DNA of 53,842 nt, from assembly GCA_946402905.1 (NCBI GenBank), contig CAMIYC010000022.1:1-53842 (forward strand). Reading direction: 5' to 3'. The position numbers were made by a program, and so were the translations under genes. Positions within the stretch are counted from its first letter, which is position 1; each line of letters starts with the position of its first letter. This stretch comes from an uncultured Prevotellaceae bacterium (GTDB lineage Bacteria; Bacteroidota; Bacteroidia; Bacteroidales; Bacteroidaceae). Of this stretch, positions 44,281-52,725 are shown in pieces. The notes below the pieces were generated by a model. It saw only the letters and a list, made by a program, of their open reading frames with translations, did not search any database and had not been told where the DNA came from.

Positions 44281-45147
44281 TTACAACTGTTCGAAATGGT
44301 CGATATCATACTCCAGCGAGGTGTCATCGACTTTCTCTGACACGCTGCCGTAATGAAAAACACACGAGAGCAACACCAGACTGGCCATCATGAAACAGCA
44401 GAAATAGGCCAGCACGGTGAACAAAAAGAGCGTACTCTTCAGAAAGAGCAGACCGCCGCCGATACGCTCGTCGACGGGGATGAGTTCGGTGAAGACGGTC
44501 TGTGCCGCGATCCACGGCACGTCGACCACTAAGATGATGACGAAGCCGACAAGGGAGACGATGAGGACGACGAAAAAAAGGGAGAACCAGGAGGTGAAAC
44601 CCAGCCGCAGGGCACTGGATACTGCCGTGGCCCTCGAAGTGCGCTCCAGGATCCATGACGGTGGCACCAGCAGCACCGGCACCAGCAATATGACCGTCAG
44701 TGCTGCCATGACCAACGACCGGAGACCGAACAGCACCCACAGCAGGACAAACAACATCAACGCTGAGACCAGCGTACGCCGGACCACCTGGCGCATATAT
44801 GGCACCAACGGCCGCAGCGAGTTGGTGAGGGCTTCTTCCTGCCGGGCGCACACCAGGGTATAGACCAGCGTCAGACTGCCCCACAGGCCCGCTGCCAGCA
44901 GCGAACAATAGACCAGAGGACGATCGGTGTCGCTCCAGAAAAGACCGCTGTCCCAGCTGACATCATTGGCAAAAACCTCATTGTCGAGTACGAACACATG
45001 CAGGGAGAGCAGCACACAGACCGGCAACAGGAGTATGGCACCCAGACGAAGCCATACACCTCCGTGGTAGCGTATGAAGTCGAAAGTGGCCTCGACACAC
45101 ATCGAAGGCGACCTTTCCTCGTACAAAGTCCAGACATCAGGCATCAT
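44281..45147 (-). CDS. Hypothetical multi-pass membrane protein of the MoxR operon
   Basis: 288 residues from the MM pair at 45147/45144, overlapping the SpoIIM-like gene by 11 bases. An upstream in-frame Met is not needed. Several membrane segments (near 32-52, 78-100, 125-165, 187-212, 243-270) and a glycine-containing loop. I recognise no family by motif. Position between SpoIIM-like and DUF4129 is conserved in Bacteroidota as far as I recall. It is probably a structural part of the same complex. Confidence 0.75.
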   Translation of the reverse strand: MMPDVWTLYEERSPSMCVEATFDFIRYHGGVWLRLGAILLLPVCVLLSLHVFVLDNEVFANDVSWDSGLFWSDTDRPLVYCSLLAAGLWGSLTLVYTLVCARQEEALTNSLRPLVPYMRQVVRRTLVSALMLFVLLWVLFGLRSLVMAALTVILLVPVLLVPPSWILERTSRATAVSSALRLGFTSWFSLFFVVLIVSLVGFVIILVVDVPWIAAQTVFTELIPVDERIGGGLLFLKSTLFLFTVLAYFCCFMMASLVLLSCVFHYGSVSEKVDDTSLEYDIDHFEQL

Positions 45148-46099
45148 CCACCTCCCTGGCCCTTCTGGCCGGCAAAGCAACATAATAATAAAGGACAAAC
45201 GCCAGCGAGAGCAGAATGACACAAAGCCGCCAGCCATCTCCCGCCTCGGTATAGCGTGTGAAGAAACCCTCGATAAATCCCGCCACGATGAATACGGGCA
45301 CCGTCGACACCAGAATCATCAGGCTGCGCCGTGCTGCCCGCAGAAACGACCTCAGGCGGCTATAGGTGCCGGGGAAGAGCCACCCGTTGCCAAGGGTGAT
45401 GCCAGCACCGCCCGCGATGACAATGGCCGACAGCTCGAGCGTGCCATGGAGCATGATGGCGAGGATAGCCTGCACAAACAGGCCACGCTGCACGAAGAAG
45501 GTGACGAAGGCTCCCACCATGATGCCGTTGTGAAGGAGGTAATAGCCCGTGCCGAAGCTGGTGAAAATACCCATCACGTAAATCATGAAAGACACCATCA
45601 CATTGTTGACAGTGATGCCCAGAAAGGAAAGGAGCTGGGAGTCGCCCCCGTAGACGGCCATCGGATGACCTTGCTCGATGTTGCGCAATGTCATTTCCAC
45701 GTAGTAGTCACCAAGGATGACACGCGGAAAAGACTCGTCACCACAGGTGGAGATGACACCGATGACGATGCTCACCACAAAAATGACCAGCGAGGAGAGA
45801 AGCGCGCGACGGGCATGATAGACACTCAGGGGCACATCATGGGTCCAGAAGCGGATGACACGCGACCACTTCTCACGACGCTGGTGGTAGAGGTCGCGGT
45901 GAAGACCAAGGGCCAGGTCATTGAGGTAGTCGGTCACTGAAGAACCGGGATAATGGGTCTGGGCAAATGCCAGGTCGGAGGTGACCTGGTTGTAGGCTGC
46001 CACAGTCTCGTCGGGGGTGGCAAAGAGCGTGTCGCCGATGATCAGCTCCACATGCCTCCACTTCTCGATATTCTGCCTGATAAACGCTGCCTCTTTCAT
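45137..46099 (-). CDS. Stage II sporulation protein M-like membrane protein
   Basis: 320 residues from ATG 46099 (MKEAAFIRQNIEKWRH). The open frame continues 32 codons upstream, but that stretch lies across the promoter. The SpoIIM family pattern is clear: a cytoplasmic N-terminal helical part with YNQVTSDLAFAQTHYPG and YLNDLALGLHRDLY, then six or so membrane helices with NNVMVSFMIYVMGIFTSFGTG and the conserved HGTLELSAIVIAGGAG. In non-sporulating bacteria these proteins go with RDD proteins and MoxR systems. First gene of the operon. Confidence 0.9.
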   Translation of the reverse strand: MKEAAFIRQNIEKWRHVELIIGDTLFATPDETVAAYNQVTSDLAFAQTHYPGSSVTDYLNDLALGLHRDLYHQRREKWSRVIRFWTHDVPLSVYHARRALLSSLVIFVVSIVIGVISTCGDESFPRVILGDYYVEMTLRNIEQGHPMAVYGGDSQLLSFLGITVNNVMVSFMIYVMGIFTSFGTGYYLLHNGIMVGAFVTFFVQRGLFVQAILAIMLHGTLELSAIVIAGGAGITLGNGWLFPGTYSRLRSFLRAARRSLMILVSTVPVFIVAGFIEGFFTRYTEAGDGWRLCVILLSLAFVLYYYVALPARRAREVDDA

Positions 46100-46125
46100 T
46101 CGCCCGCACAAAAATTTGAAAAGAT

Positions 46126-46161
46126 TTTGCAAAAGTAGGAATAAATTCATAATTTTGCAAA
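46126..46161. promoter_or_regulatory. Two fully overlapping divergent promoters (SpoIIM operon and RDD gene)
   Basis: Plus strand: TTTG (46126-46129), 20 bp, TAATTTTG (46150-46157). Minus strand: TTTG (46161-46158), 20 bp, TACTTTTG (46137-46130). Both are excellent matches and occupy the same 36 bp, each -33 element touching the other's -7. The RDD ATG is at 46198 and the SpoIIM ATG at 46099. Confidence 0.75.
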
Positions 46162-46197
46162 AATTCCGTGGCATTTCGCCATGGCTGACTATCAATC

Positions 46198-46926
46198 ATG
46201 GCACAGACAAGCATCATCACAGGACAATATGTCTGCATACACCAGACTGCAGCCAATATCGTACAACGGCTGGCGGCATGGCTCATCGACATGATCTTCC
46301 TATATATCGCAGGCATCTTCGTCACAGTTGGCATGATGCCCATCATCTTCTCACTGGGGCAGGAGACGATAGCCGTCACCATCTCTGTCATCATTTTCCT
46401 CGCACTGATGTCCTACCCGCTCTTCATGGAAGTATTCAATCACGGACAGAGCATAGGGAAATACCTGGTGGGCATCAGGGTGGTGGCTCTCGACGGGAGC
46501 ACTCCCACTCTGGGAGCGTATCTGCTACGGTGGCTGCTACTGCTCATCGACTGGGGACTCATGGGGGTGGGACTGGCCTTCATCGTCTTCACCAAGAACA
46601 GCCAGAGACTGGGCGACCTCGCAGCAGGCACCACGGTGGTGAAACTGTCGAAAAGCACACGCTCCATCAACGCCTACGACCTCTATTTCACCGACAGCCA
46701 TTACACACCCACCTATCCCGAGGCGGCCAGCCTGTCGCTGCGCCAGTTCAACGTGATCGCGCGGACGCTCTACTACACGTATAATGAAACACGCTCACAG
46801 AATATCGTGCGACTGGCGGAGAAGACGGAACAAGTGCTGGGGGTGAAAAACAATACGCTCAATGCGGAGACGTTCCTCAGAACGGTCTACAACGATTTTC
46901 AGTACTACGCCTCAAGGGTGATCTGA
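46198..46926 (+). CDS. RDD family membrane protein
   Basis: 242 residues. The RDD signature is at the start of the first helix (RLAAWLIDMIFLYIAG), the second segment has the FMEVFNHGQSIGKYLVGIRV region, and RWLLLLIDWG and QRLGDLAAGTTVVK follow. Length and layout fit RDD proteins, which often pair with SpoIIM-like proteins. It is transcribed divergently from the MoxR operon through a shared promoter region and may be a component of the same complex. Confidence 0.9.
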   Translation: MAQTSIITGQYVCIHQTAANIVQRLAAWLIDMIFLYIAGIFVTVGMMPIIFSLGQETIAVTISVIIFLALMSYPLFMEVFNHGQSIGKYLVGIRVVALDGSTPTLGAYLLRWLLLLIDWGLMGVGLAFIVFTKNSQRLGDLAAGTTVVKLSKSTRSINAYDLYFTDSHYTPTYPEAASLSLRQFNVIARTLYYTYNETRSQNIVRLAEKTEQVLGVKNNTLNAETFLRTVYNDFQYYASRVI

Positions 46927-46937
46927 CGGGAAGAAAT

Positions 46938-47002
46938 AAAAAAAGGAGTACCGCCGTACTCCAACCTTTGTTAACCTTAAATCTAATACTATGAAAAACA
47001 CG
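46938..47002 (-). ncRNA. Predicted ~65-nt small RNA, copy 2
   Basis: Perfect 73/73 identity over 46938-47010 with copy 1, including hairpin GGAGTAC-GGCG-GTACTCC (46962-46945) and seven T. It lies in the convergent gap between the RDD gene (ends 46926) and the PEP-synthase-like gene (ends 47079), with no coding gene downstream on the same strand before the operon of 46099, so it is not a leader. The identity in two unrelated places argues for strong constraint. Confidence 0.75.
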
Positions 47003-47005
47003 ATG

Positions 47006-47037
47006 CAAAGGTAATGACTTGCACCGCGTTTTCCAAA
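47006..47037 (-). promoter_or_regulatory. Promoter of small-RNA copy 2
   Basis: Minus-strand TTTG (47037-47034), 20 bp, TACCTTTG (47013-47006). Between the elements this copy and copy 1 share little, though the two elements themselves are kept. Confidence 0.7.
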
Positions 47038-47073
47038 TTTCCCAGGCGGAAAAGTGTAAAAAGTACAATATTC

Positions 47074-47087
47074 TTGATTTACATCAA
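47074..47087. promoter_or_regulatory. CRP/FNR-type palindrome upstream of small RNA copy 2
   Basis: TTGATTTACATCAA exactly fits TTGAT-N4-ATCAA, in a 7-bp inverted repeat TCTTGAT/ATCAAGA. Centre 67.5 bp from the outer edge of the -7 element, identical to copy 1. It overlaps the final codons and the stop of the neighbouring gene (47079). Confidence 0.6.
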
Positions 47088-50036
47088 GACCACGCCCTCT
47101 TGCTTCTTGCCATCCATCATGATGCGCAGAGGGCGAGGGAGCCGCACGTGGCGCACATATTGTGTCTCCTCGACAGCGGGCAGACCGTCGAGCTGCTCTT
47201 TCTTCCAGACTCCGTCGCCCGTATAGGTGTTGATCGTGAAATAGCCCACGCCGAAACTGGTGAGGTTCTGGAAGAAATGGGTGCCCTGGCTGGGGTCGAC
47301 GCGGTAGTTCTTGAGCGCCACCTCGACGATGAGCTTGGCGGCGCTGATATGAGGCCACTTAACGGGGATGCCCAGCCAGTAGTCGCTCGAACCCCAACGG
47401 CCTGGACCCACAAGCACATAGTTGCGGCCCTCGGCAAGGAATTGACGGTTGATACGCTCGATCTCGTCGGCGATAGCAGGATTATTGGAGGCGGTGAAAG
47501 CGTCGTCGGTCTTCACATACACCACATCGGTGACTTCCTCGTTGATGCCGTGGCCAAGCGACATGTGGGAGCGCAACAGACAGTCGTCGTCGGAGATGGT
47601 GGTCAGGTCGACATCGAGCATCTGCTTGGAGTCTACGATAGGACGGATCTGGAGCAGATAGAAGTCGATGGTGCGGTCGGGGTTGACATTGCACGCAAAC
47701 TCTATCTCCACAGGGCGGTGCATGGCCTCGGCACCACACTTCATCGACAGCTGAAGGATCTCGGGGAACGGGAACACACCCTGCTGAAGCATACCGGCAA
47801 AGGTGATGACCTTGCGCCCGCCTTCGTAGATGCCATCGCGGATGATCTGATCGTAGGGGTCGTAAGTGGAAGCAAGGAAGTGGAGCGACTGGTCCTTGTC
47901 GGCCTCCTTGACGCGCAACTTGAGGATATTGAAGCCATCGTCGACCTTGAACTCCTCGCCCAGATTGGTCATGTCGAGGGCATAAAACTTTGTCTGCGTC
48001 TCGCGCAGGGCTGTCTCCATCTCGCTGGTCTGCAACACCTGGTTGGGATGATACGGGCTGACGCGCAGGGTCTGGCCGCCGTCGACGATATACTTGCCCA
48101 GCCCGAGCGCGAGGCTGGCAATGCCATCCTCGGCCTTCTCGTCGCCGATGGGATAATAATTGAGCGAGCGCAGCACACCACTGATGTTGGGATAGAAATG
48201 GTCGCCATAGCGGTTGCCCACCACTTCTTGCAGGATGACGGCCATCTTCTCCTGGTCGATCACGTTGCTCGTGGCGGTCATATATGCCTTGGAGTCGCGG
48301 TAATAGACCGAGGCATAGACGGCCTTGATGGCGCAGGCCAGCATGCGCAGCATCTCATACTTGTCGTCCAGGCAGGGCACCATATAGGTGGAATAGATGC
48401 CGGCGAAGGGCTGGTAATGGGCATCTTCGAGGAGGGAGGAGGAGCGCACCGCAATGGGGCTCTTCGTGGCTTCGAAAAAGGTGAAGAAGTCGGCAATCAG
48501 CTTGTCGGGCAACTGCGCGCGGAGGAAGTGGCGCAGGATCTCCTCGTCGGAGGCATCGCTCAGAGCCACCTGATAGAGGTTGTTGGCATCCATGAACTGG
48601 TCGAAGATGTCGGTGCAGAGCACCACCGTCTTAGGGATGGACACCGTGGCGTTGTCAAACTGGTTGAACTCCGGATGACGCTTGACGACATTGTCAAGGA
48701 AGGCCAGACCACGACCTTTGCCACCCAGCGAACCGTCGCCGATACGGGCAAAATGGGCATAACGGTCGTACTTGCCACGGTCGAAGACGGCCACGACACC
48801 CACATTCTTCATCTTGCGGTACTGCACGATGGCATCGAAGATGATCTGGCGGTGGGCGTCCACATTCTTCAGCTTGTGCCAGGTGACATTCTTGAGAAAC
48901 TGCGACACGGGGAAGATGGCACGCGCGCAGAGCCAACGGCTCACATGGTTGCGAGACACATGATAGAGCATGGAGTCATTGGGGATGTTGAAAATGTTGT
49001 CCTGCAACTCCTTCAGGCTGCGCACACGCATAATCTCATGCTTGGTGACAGGGTCGCGGAAGATGAAGTCGCCGAAACCCATGTGCTCGGCAAGCAGGTT
49101 GCGCAGGTCGATGTTCATCTTCTTCGAGTTCTTGTCGACATACAGGAAACCCTCGGCTTTCGCTTTCTCCTCATTCTCCGACTCCGCACTCTGCAGGATG
49201 ACAGGCACGAATTCGTTGCGGGCCCTGATCTCACGCAGGAGCTTGAAGCCTGCCTCGGGGTCCTTGACACCGTCTTTGGGGAAACGCACATCGCTGATGA
49301 CGCCCTGCGTATTGTCGGCATATTTCTCGAAATACGCAAGTGCCTCTTCATAGGTGCGCGCAAGCACCACCTTCGGGCGACCGCGCTTGCGCTGAGCGGC
49401 GGCGTGGGGGTTGAGGGCCTCTGTGGAGAAGCGCTGGCTCTGCAGCAGGATATAGCTGTAGAGATTGGGAAGCACTGAAGAATAGAAACGGATGCTGTCC
49501 TCTACAAGCAGGATCATCTGCACACCGGCCTCCTCGATGTCATGCTCGATATTCATCTTGTCCTCGAGGAGCTTGATGATGGAGAGGATGAGATTAGTGT
49601 CGCCGAGCCAGCAGAACACATAGTCAAAGATCGACATGTCTTCGTCCTGGATGCGGCGGGTGATGCCATGAGAGAAGGGGGTGAGCACCACGCAGGGCAG
49701 GTCGGGGAAGTCGGCCTTGATGTCGCGGGCCACGGCGAAAGCATCGTTGTCGGCATTGCCCGGCATACATATCACAAGGTCGATATCGGTGGTCTCAAGC
49801 ACACGACGGGCCTCCTCGGTGGTGGAAACCTGTGTGAACGAGGGGGGATAGCGCATACCGAGCTCCATATACTCGTCGAAGAGTTTCTCGTCCACACGGC
49901 CGTCATCCTCGAGCATAAAGGCATCGTAAGGATTGGCCACGATGAGCACATTGAAGATGCGGTGGGTCATCAAATGGATGAAAGACACATCCTTCAGGTA
50001 AAATTTGGTCCATTCCTGGGGTATGATATTGTCCAT
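47079..50036 (-). CDS. Two receiver-like domains fused to a PEP/pyruvate-binding (PEP synthase-like) domain
   Basis: 985 residues from ATG 50036; the predicted promoter would start transcription near 50061, leaving little room for the Met at 50063. Residues about 25-150 resemble a receiver, but the usual phospho-accepting Asp position reads DLVICMP, so it is degenerate. A second receiver-like part (about 165-330) keeps MILLVEDS, GVISDVRFPKDG and FLYVDKNS. Then a PPDK/PEP-synthase ATP-grasp domain: GDGSLGGKGRGLAFLDNVV and IAVRSSSLLEDA, ending in FYLLQIRPIV. The mobile phosphohistidine domain (GGxxxHAA-type motif) and the PEP-binding barrel of true PEP synthases are not seen, and a novel C-terminal part (about 850-985) replaces them. 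It is probably a regulatory or ligand-sensing protein. Convergent neighbour: RDD gene. Confidence 0.8.
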   Translation of the reverse strand: MDNIIPQEWTKFYLKDVSFIHLMTHRIFNVLIVANPYDAFMLEDDGRVDEKLFDEYMELGMRYPPSFTQVSTTEEARRVLETTDIDLVICMPGNADNDAFAVARDIKADFPDLPCVVLTPFSHGITRRIQDEDMSIFDYVFCWLGDTNLILSIIKLLEDKMNIEHDIEEAGVQMILLVEDSIRFYSSVLPNLYSYILLQSQRFSTEALNPHAAAQRKRGRPKVVLARTYEEALAYFEKYADNTQGVISDVRFPKDGVKDPEAGFKLLREIRARNEFVPVILQSAESENEEKAKAEGFLYVDKNSKKMNIDLRNLLAEHMGFGDFIFRDPVTKHEIMRVRSLKELQDNIFNIPNDSMLYHVSRNHVSRWLCARAIFPVSQFLKNVTWHKLKNVDAHRQIIFDAIVQYRKMKNVGVVAVFDRGKYDRYAHFARIGDGSLGGKGRGLAFLDNVVKRHPEFNQFDNATVSIPKTVVLCTDIFDQFMDANNLYQVALSDASDEEILRHFLRAQLPDKLIADFFTFFEATKSPIAVRSSSLLEDAHYQPFAGIYSTYMVPCLDDKYEMLRMLACAIKAVYASVYYRDSKAYMTATSNVIDQEKMAVILQEVVGNRYGDHFYPNISGVLRSLNYYPIGDEKAEDGIASLALGLGKYIVDGGQTLRVSPYHPNQVLQTSEMETALRETQTKFYALDMTNLGEEFKVDDGFNILKLRVKEADKDQSLHFLASTYDPYDQIIRDGIYEGGRKVITFAGMLQQGVFPFPEILQLSMKCGAEAMHRPVEIEFACNVNPDRTIDFYLLQIRPIVDSKQMLDVDLTTISDDDCLLRSHMSLGHGINEEVTDVVYVKTDDAFTASNNPAIADEIERINRQFLAEGRNYVLVGPGRWGSSDYWLGIPVKWPHISAAKLIVEVALKNYRVDPSQGTHFFQNLTSFGVGYFTINTYTGDGVWKKEQLDGLPAVEETQYVRHVRLPRPLRIMMDGKKQEGVVLM

Positions 50037-50064
50037 TGTGGTGTCTGTATATGATTTATACATG

Positions 50065-50096
50065 CAAAATTATAAAATTATGGCCACTTTTGCAAA
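50065..50096 (-). promoter_or_regulatory. Promoter of the receiver/PEP-synthase-like gene
   Basis: Minus-strand TTTG (50096-50093), 20 bp, TAATTTTG (50072-50065). This sets the start codon at 50036. Confidence 0.7.
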
Positions 50097-50232
50097 TGTA
50101 AACACAAAAACCATTTCCCGCAAGGACAATGATGCCGGGGAGCTGGCCATCCTTCACCGGTAATGGGAAACGGACCGGAAAAAGCAAAACAGACAAAAAG
50201 TAAGAATGCCATACAAAATAATCTCGATTTTA

Positions 50233-50264
50233 TTTGGAAGTTACATAAAAATTACATACTTTTG
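50233..50264 (+). promoter_or_regulatory. Promoter of gdhA
   Basis: TTTG (50233-50236), 20 bp, TACTTTTG (50257-50264). Leader about 42 nt. Confidence 0.75.
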
Positions 50265-50309
50265 CGTTATCAATATGACAATTTGAAATTGTAACCTAAA
50301 AATTTTACT

Positions 50310-51647
50310 ATGGAAGTTGAGAAAATCATGCAAGCCCTGGAACAGAAGCATCCGGGCGAGTCGGAGTACTTACAGGCTGTAAGGGAAGTGCTCTTGTCGG
50401 TAGTAGATGTTTACAACCAGCATCCTGAGTTTGAGAAAGCCAAAATCATTGAGCGGATCGTGGAACCGGAGCGCATACTCACATTCCGTGTGCCCTGGGT
50501 AGACGACAAAGGCGAGGTGCATGTCAACCTGGGATACAGGGTGCAGTATAACAGCGCCATCGGTCCCTACAAGGGCGGCCTGCGCTTTCACCCGTCTGTC
50601 AACCTCTCCATCCTGAAATTCCTCGGATTTGAGCAAACCTTCAAAAACGCACTGACCACACTGCCCATGGGCGGTGGCAAAGGCGGGTCGGACTTCTCCA
50701 TACGTGGACGCTCCGACGCTGAGGTGATGCGTTTCTGCCAGGCTTTCATGCTGGAACTCCACAAGGTGATCGGTCCGGACATGGACGTGCCGGCTGGCGA
50801 CATCGGCGTGGGAGGTCGTGAGATAGGATACCTCTTCGGCATGTACAAGAAACTGACACACCAGTATCAGGGCGTGCTGACTGGTAAGGGCATCGAATGG
50901 GGTGGATCCATACTGAGACCGGAGGCCACTGGTTTCGGAGCGCTCTATTTCGTCAACCAGATGCTCCAGACACATGGCATCGACATCAAAGGCAAGACCG
51001 TAGCCATCAGCGGATTCGGCAACGTGGCATGGGGTGCCGCCAAGAAAGCTACCGAACTGGGAGCCAAGGTGGTGACCATCTCTGGACCTGACGGATATAT
51101 CTACGACCCCGCAGGACTCGACGACGAGAAGATAGCTTACATGCTGGAACTGCGCGCCAGCGGCAACGACGTGTGCGCACCATACGCCGAGGAGTTTGAG
51201 GGTGCTACATTCTACGAGGGAAGAAAGCCTTGGGAGGTGAAAGTGGACATCGCACTGCCTTGCGCCACACAGAACGAGCTCAACGGCGCCGACGCCGACA
51301 TGCTGCTCAAAAACGGCACGCTGTGCGTAGCTGAGGTGTCAAACATGGGTTGCACTGCCGAGGCTGTAGACAAATTCGTGGCAGCAGGACAGCTCTTCGC
51401 ACCTGGAAAGGCTGTCAACGCAGGCGGCGTGGCCACCTCGGGACTGGAGATGACGCAAAACTCGATGCGACTCTCATGGAGCGGCAAGGAAGTGGACGAG
51501 AAACTCCACAGCATCATGTCAAATATCCACGAGCAGTGCGTGAAATACGGCACAGAGCCCAATGGATACATCAACTACGTGAAGGGTGCCAACATCGCAG
51601 GATTCATGAAAGTGGCCAACGCAATGATGGCACAGGGAATCGTGTAA
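50310..51647 (+). CDS. gdhA: NADP-specific glutamate dehydrogenase
   Basis: 445 residues, the size of hexameric GDH. The catalytic region TTLPMGGGKGGSDFSIRGRS (lysine near 124), the substrate part VQYNSAIGPYKGGLRFHPSV, and the Rossmann fold VAISGFGNVAWGAA near 231-244 are intact. It aminates 2-oxoglutarate with ammonia, the main nitrogen-assimilation step in many Bacteroidales. NADP use is inferred from the family resemblance and not from one visible residue. Monocistronic, with promoter and terminator. Confidence 0.95.
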   Translation: MEVEKIMQALEQKHPGESEYLQAVREVLLSVVDVYNQHPEFEKAKIIERIVEPERILTFRVPWVDDKGEVHVNLGYRVQYNSAIGPYKGGLRFHPSVNLSILKFLGFEQTFKNALTTLPMGGGKGGSDFSIRGRSDAEVMRFCQAFMLELHKVIGPDMDVPAGDIGVGGREIGYLFGMYKKLTHQYQGVLTGKGIEWGGSILRPEATGFGALYFVNQMLQTHGIDIKGKTVAISGFGNVAWGAAKKATELGAKVVTISGPDGYIYDPAGLDDEKIAYMLELRASGNDVCAPYAEEFEGATFYEGRKPWEVKVDIALPCATQNELNGADADMLLKNGTLCVAEVSNMGCTAEAVDKFVAAGQLFAPGKAVNAGGVATSGLEMTQNSMRLSWSGKEVDEKLHSIMSNIHEQCVKYGTEPNGYINYVKGANIAGFMKVANAMMAQGIV

Positions 51648-51668
51648 ATGAAATATTTGTAATATCAT

Positions 51669-51709
51669 AAAAAATCTCCGGCACCCTCGGATGCCGGAGA
51701 TTATTTTTT
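51669..51709. terminator. Bidirectional terminator between gdhA and the lipoprotein gene
   Basis: 11-bp stem AATCTCCGGCA/TGCCGGAGATT with an 8-nt loop, an A run before it and a T run after it, so it can serve both converging genes. Confidence 0.85.
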
Positions 51710-51718
51710 ATGATAAGG

Positions 51719-52528
51719 CTATCGCCGTGTAGGGATGACAAACTCTGAGACATTCGACATCACCATATTGCCCTGAAGTGCCGACAGGCAGAAGGTGGCC
51801 GATCCATTCTTCATGCGGCCTGCCTTGACCATGGCAGTATAGCGGATACCCTTGCCGGGCTCCAGACGCTCCACATGGATATTGGGCGAGATATAGATAT
51901 TCTTACGCGATGATGACTCCACCACCGTGGGCTGGATGTCGTAAAGCACTTTATTGGAGGCGTTGTGGACCTCGAAAATCACCTTGCAGGTCTCATTAGA
52001 ACTAAGCACGCCATCATGATCCTCATCAACGAAACGGGCATTGCCAATCACTATCTTGTTGTTGACGGAATAGTTGTCGGTCAGACTCTCAATACTGGAA
52101 GAGTTGGGCGATACGGAGCGGGCCTCTGAGGCGGAATAGTTGCCCGTATAGTCGCTGCTGCCAAAGTCGTAAAGACGGTCATCGCCACTGTTGGAGGGAT
52201 CAAAACCACTGTCATAGTCTTTGTAGTCATTGTCGTAACGGCCCGAATTGGAAGCCTTCTGACGCTGCACGGCCTCGTAATGATCATGCACCTCACGACG
52301 GTTGGCATTGTCGGCTGCACTACCTATGGCACCACCTACGATAGCACCACCGGCCATACCCACTATAGTGCCCACATCACTGCCGCGAGGACCACCTGAG
52401 AGACCACCGATAGCGGAGCCAAGGATGGAACCAAACGACGCACCTGTATAGGCACCAGAGGCTGTGTAGGTGCCGCATCCGCTGAGCAGAAGCACCACAC
52501 TGACTGATAAAATGATGACTTTCTTCAT
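51719..52528 (-). CDS. Glycine-zipper lipoprotein
   Basis: 269 residues from ATG 52528, which gives the lipoprotein signal MKKVIILSVSVVLLLSGC. The 15 codons before it are discarded. A glycine-rich stretch (about 28-75, TGASFGSILGSAIGGLSGG, GMAGGAIVGGAIGSAADN) is the 'glycine zipper' found in outer-membrane lipoproteins such as the 17-kDa antigen type. A low-complexity Asp/Ser/Tyr-rich linker (about 85-150) leads to a beta-rich C-terminal domain (RFVDEDHDGVLSSNETCKVI). Probably in the outer membrane; function unknown. Confidence 0.75.
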   Translation of the reverse strand: MKKVIILSVSVVLLLSGCGTYTASGAYTGASFGSILGSAIGGLSGGPRGSDVGTIVGMAGGAIVGGAIGSAADNANRREVHDHYEAVQRQKASNSGRYDNDYKDYDSGFDPSNSGDDRLYDFGSSDYTGNYSASEARSVSPNSSSIESLTDNYSVNNKIVIGNARFVDEDHDGVLSSNETCKVIFEVHNASNKVLYDIQPTVVESSSRKNIYISPNIHVERLEPGKGIRYTAMVKAGRMKNGSATFCLSALQGNMVMSNVSEFVIPTRR

Positions 52529-52550
52529 ATCCTTGAATGTTAGTTGATTG

Positions 52551-52581
52551 CAAATATAATGCTTTTTTTCCACATGGCAAA
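52551..52581 (-). promoter_or_regulatory. Promoter of the glycine-zipper lipoprotein gene
   Basis: Minus-strand TTTG (52581-52578), 19 bp, TATATTTG (52558-52551). Leader about 20 nt. Confidence 0.75.
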
Positions 52582-52663
52582 GGTAACACCAAATTATAAG
52601 CGAAGAAATGGAAAATCCCCAAAATGTAATAGGAAAAACCCTACAGACATCAAGGCATGAAAC

Positions 52664-52696
52664 GAAAAACGGCCGTCAGGCAATACCTGACGACCG
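52664..52696 (-). terminator. Rho-independent terminator after rplQ
   Basis: On the minus strand CGGTCGTCAGG/CCTGACGGCCG with a 5-nt loop and one internal mismatch, followed by TTTTT. About 30 bp after the L17 stop, closing the ribosomal protein/rpoA operon. Confidence 0.82.
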
Positions 52697-52725
52697 GTTT
52701 ATCAAGAGTTGATGCGATCAAAACT

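Noticed and set aside
47019..49478. 819-codon open frame antisense to the receiver/PEP-synthase-like gene
   Set aside because: It is the mirror of a well-supported gene, a result of codon bias in GC-rich sequence. Its translation lacks domain patterns, and the sense gene has clear motifs and a promoter.
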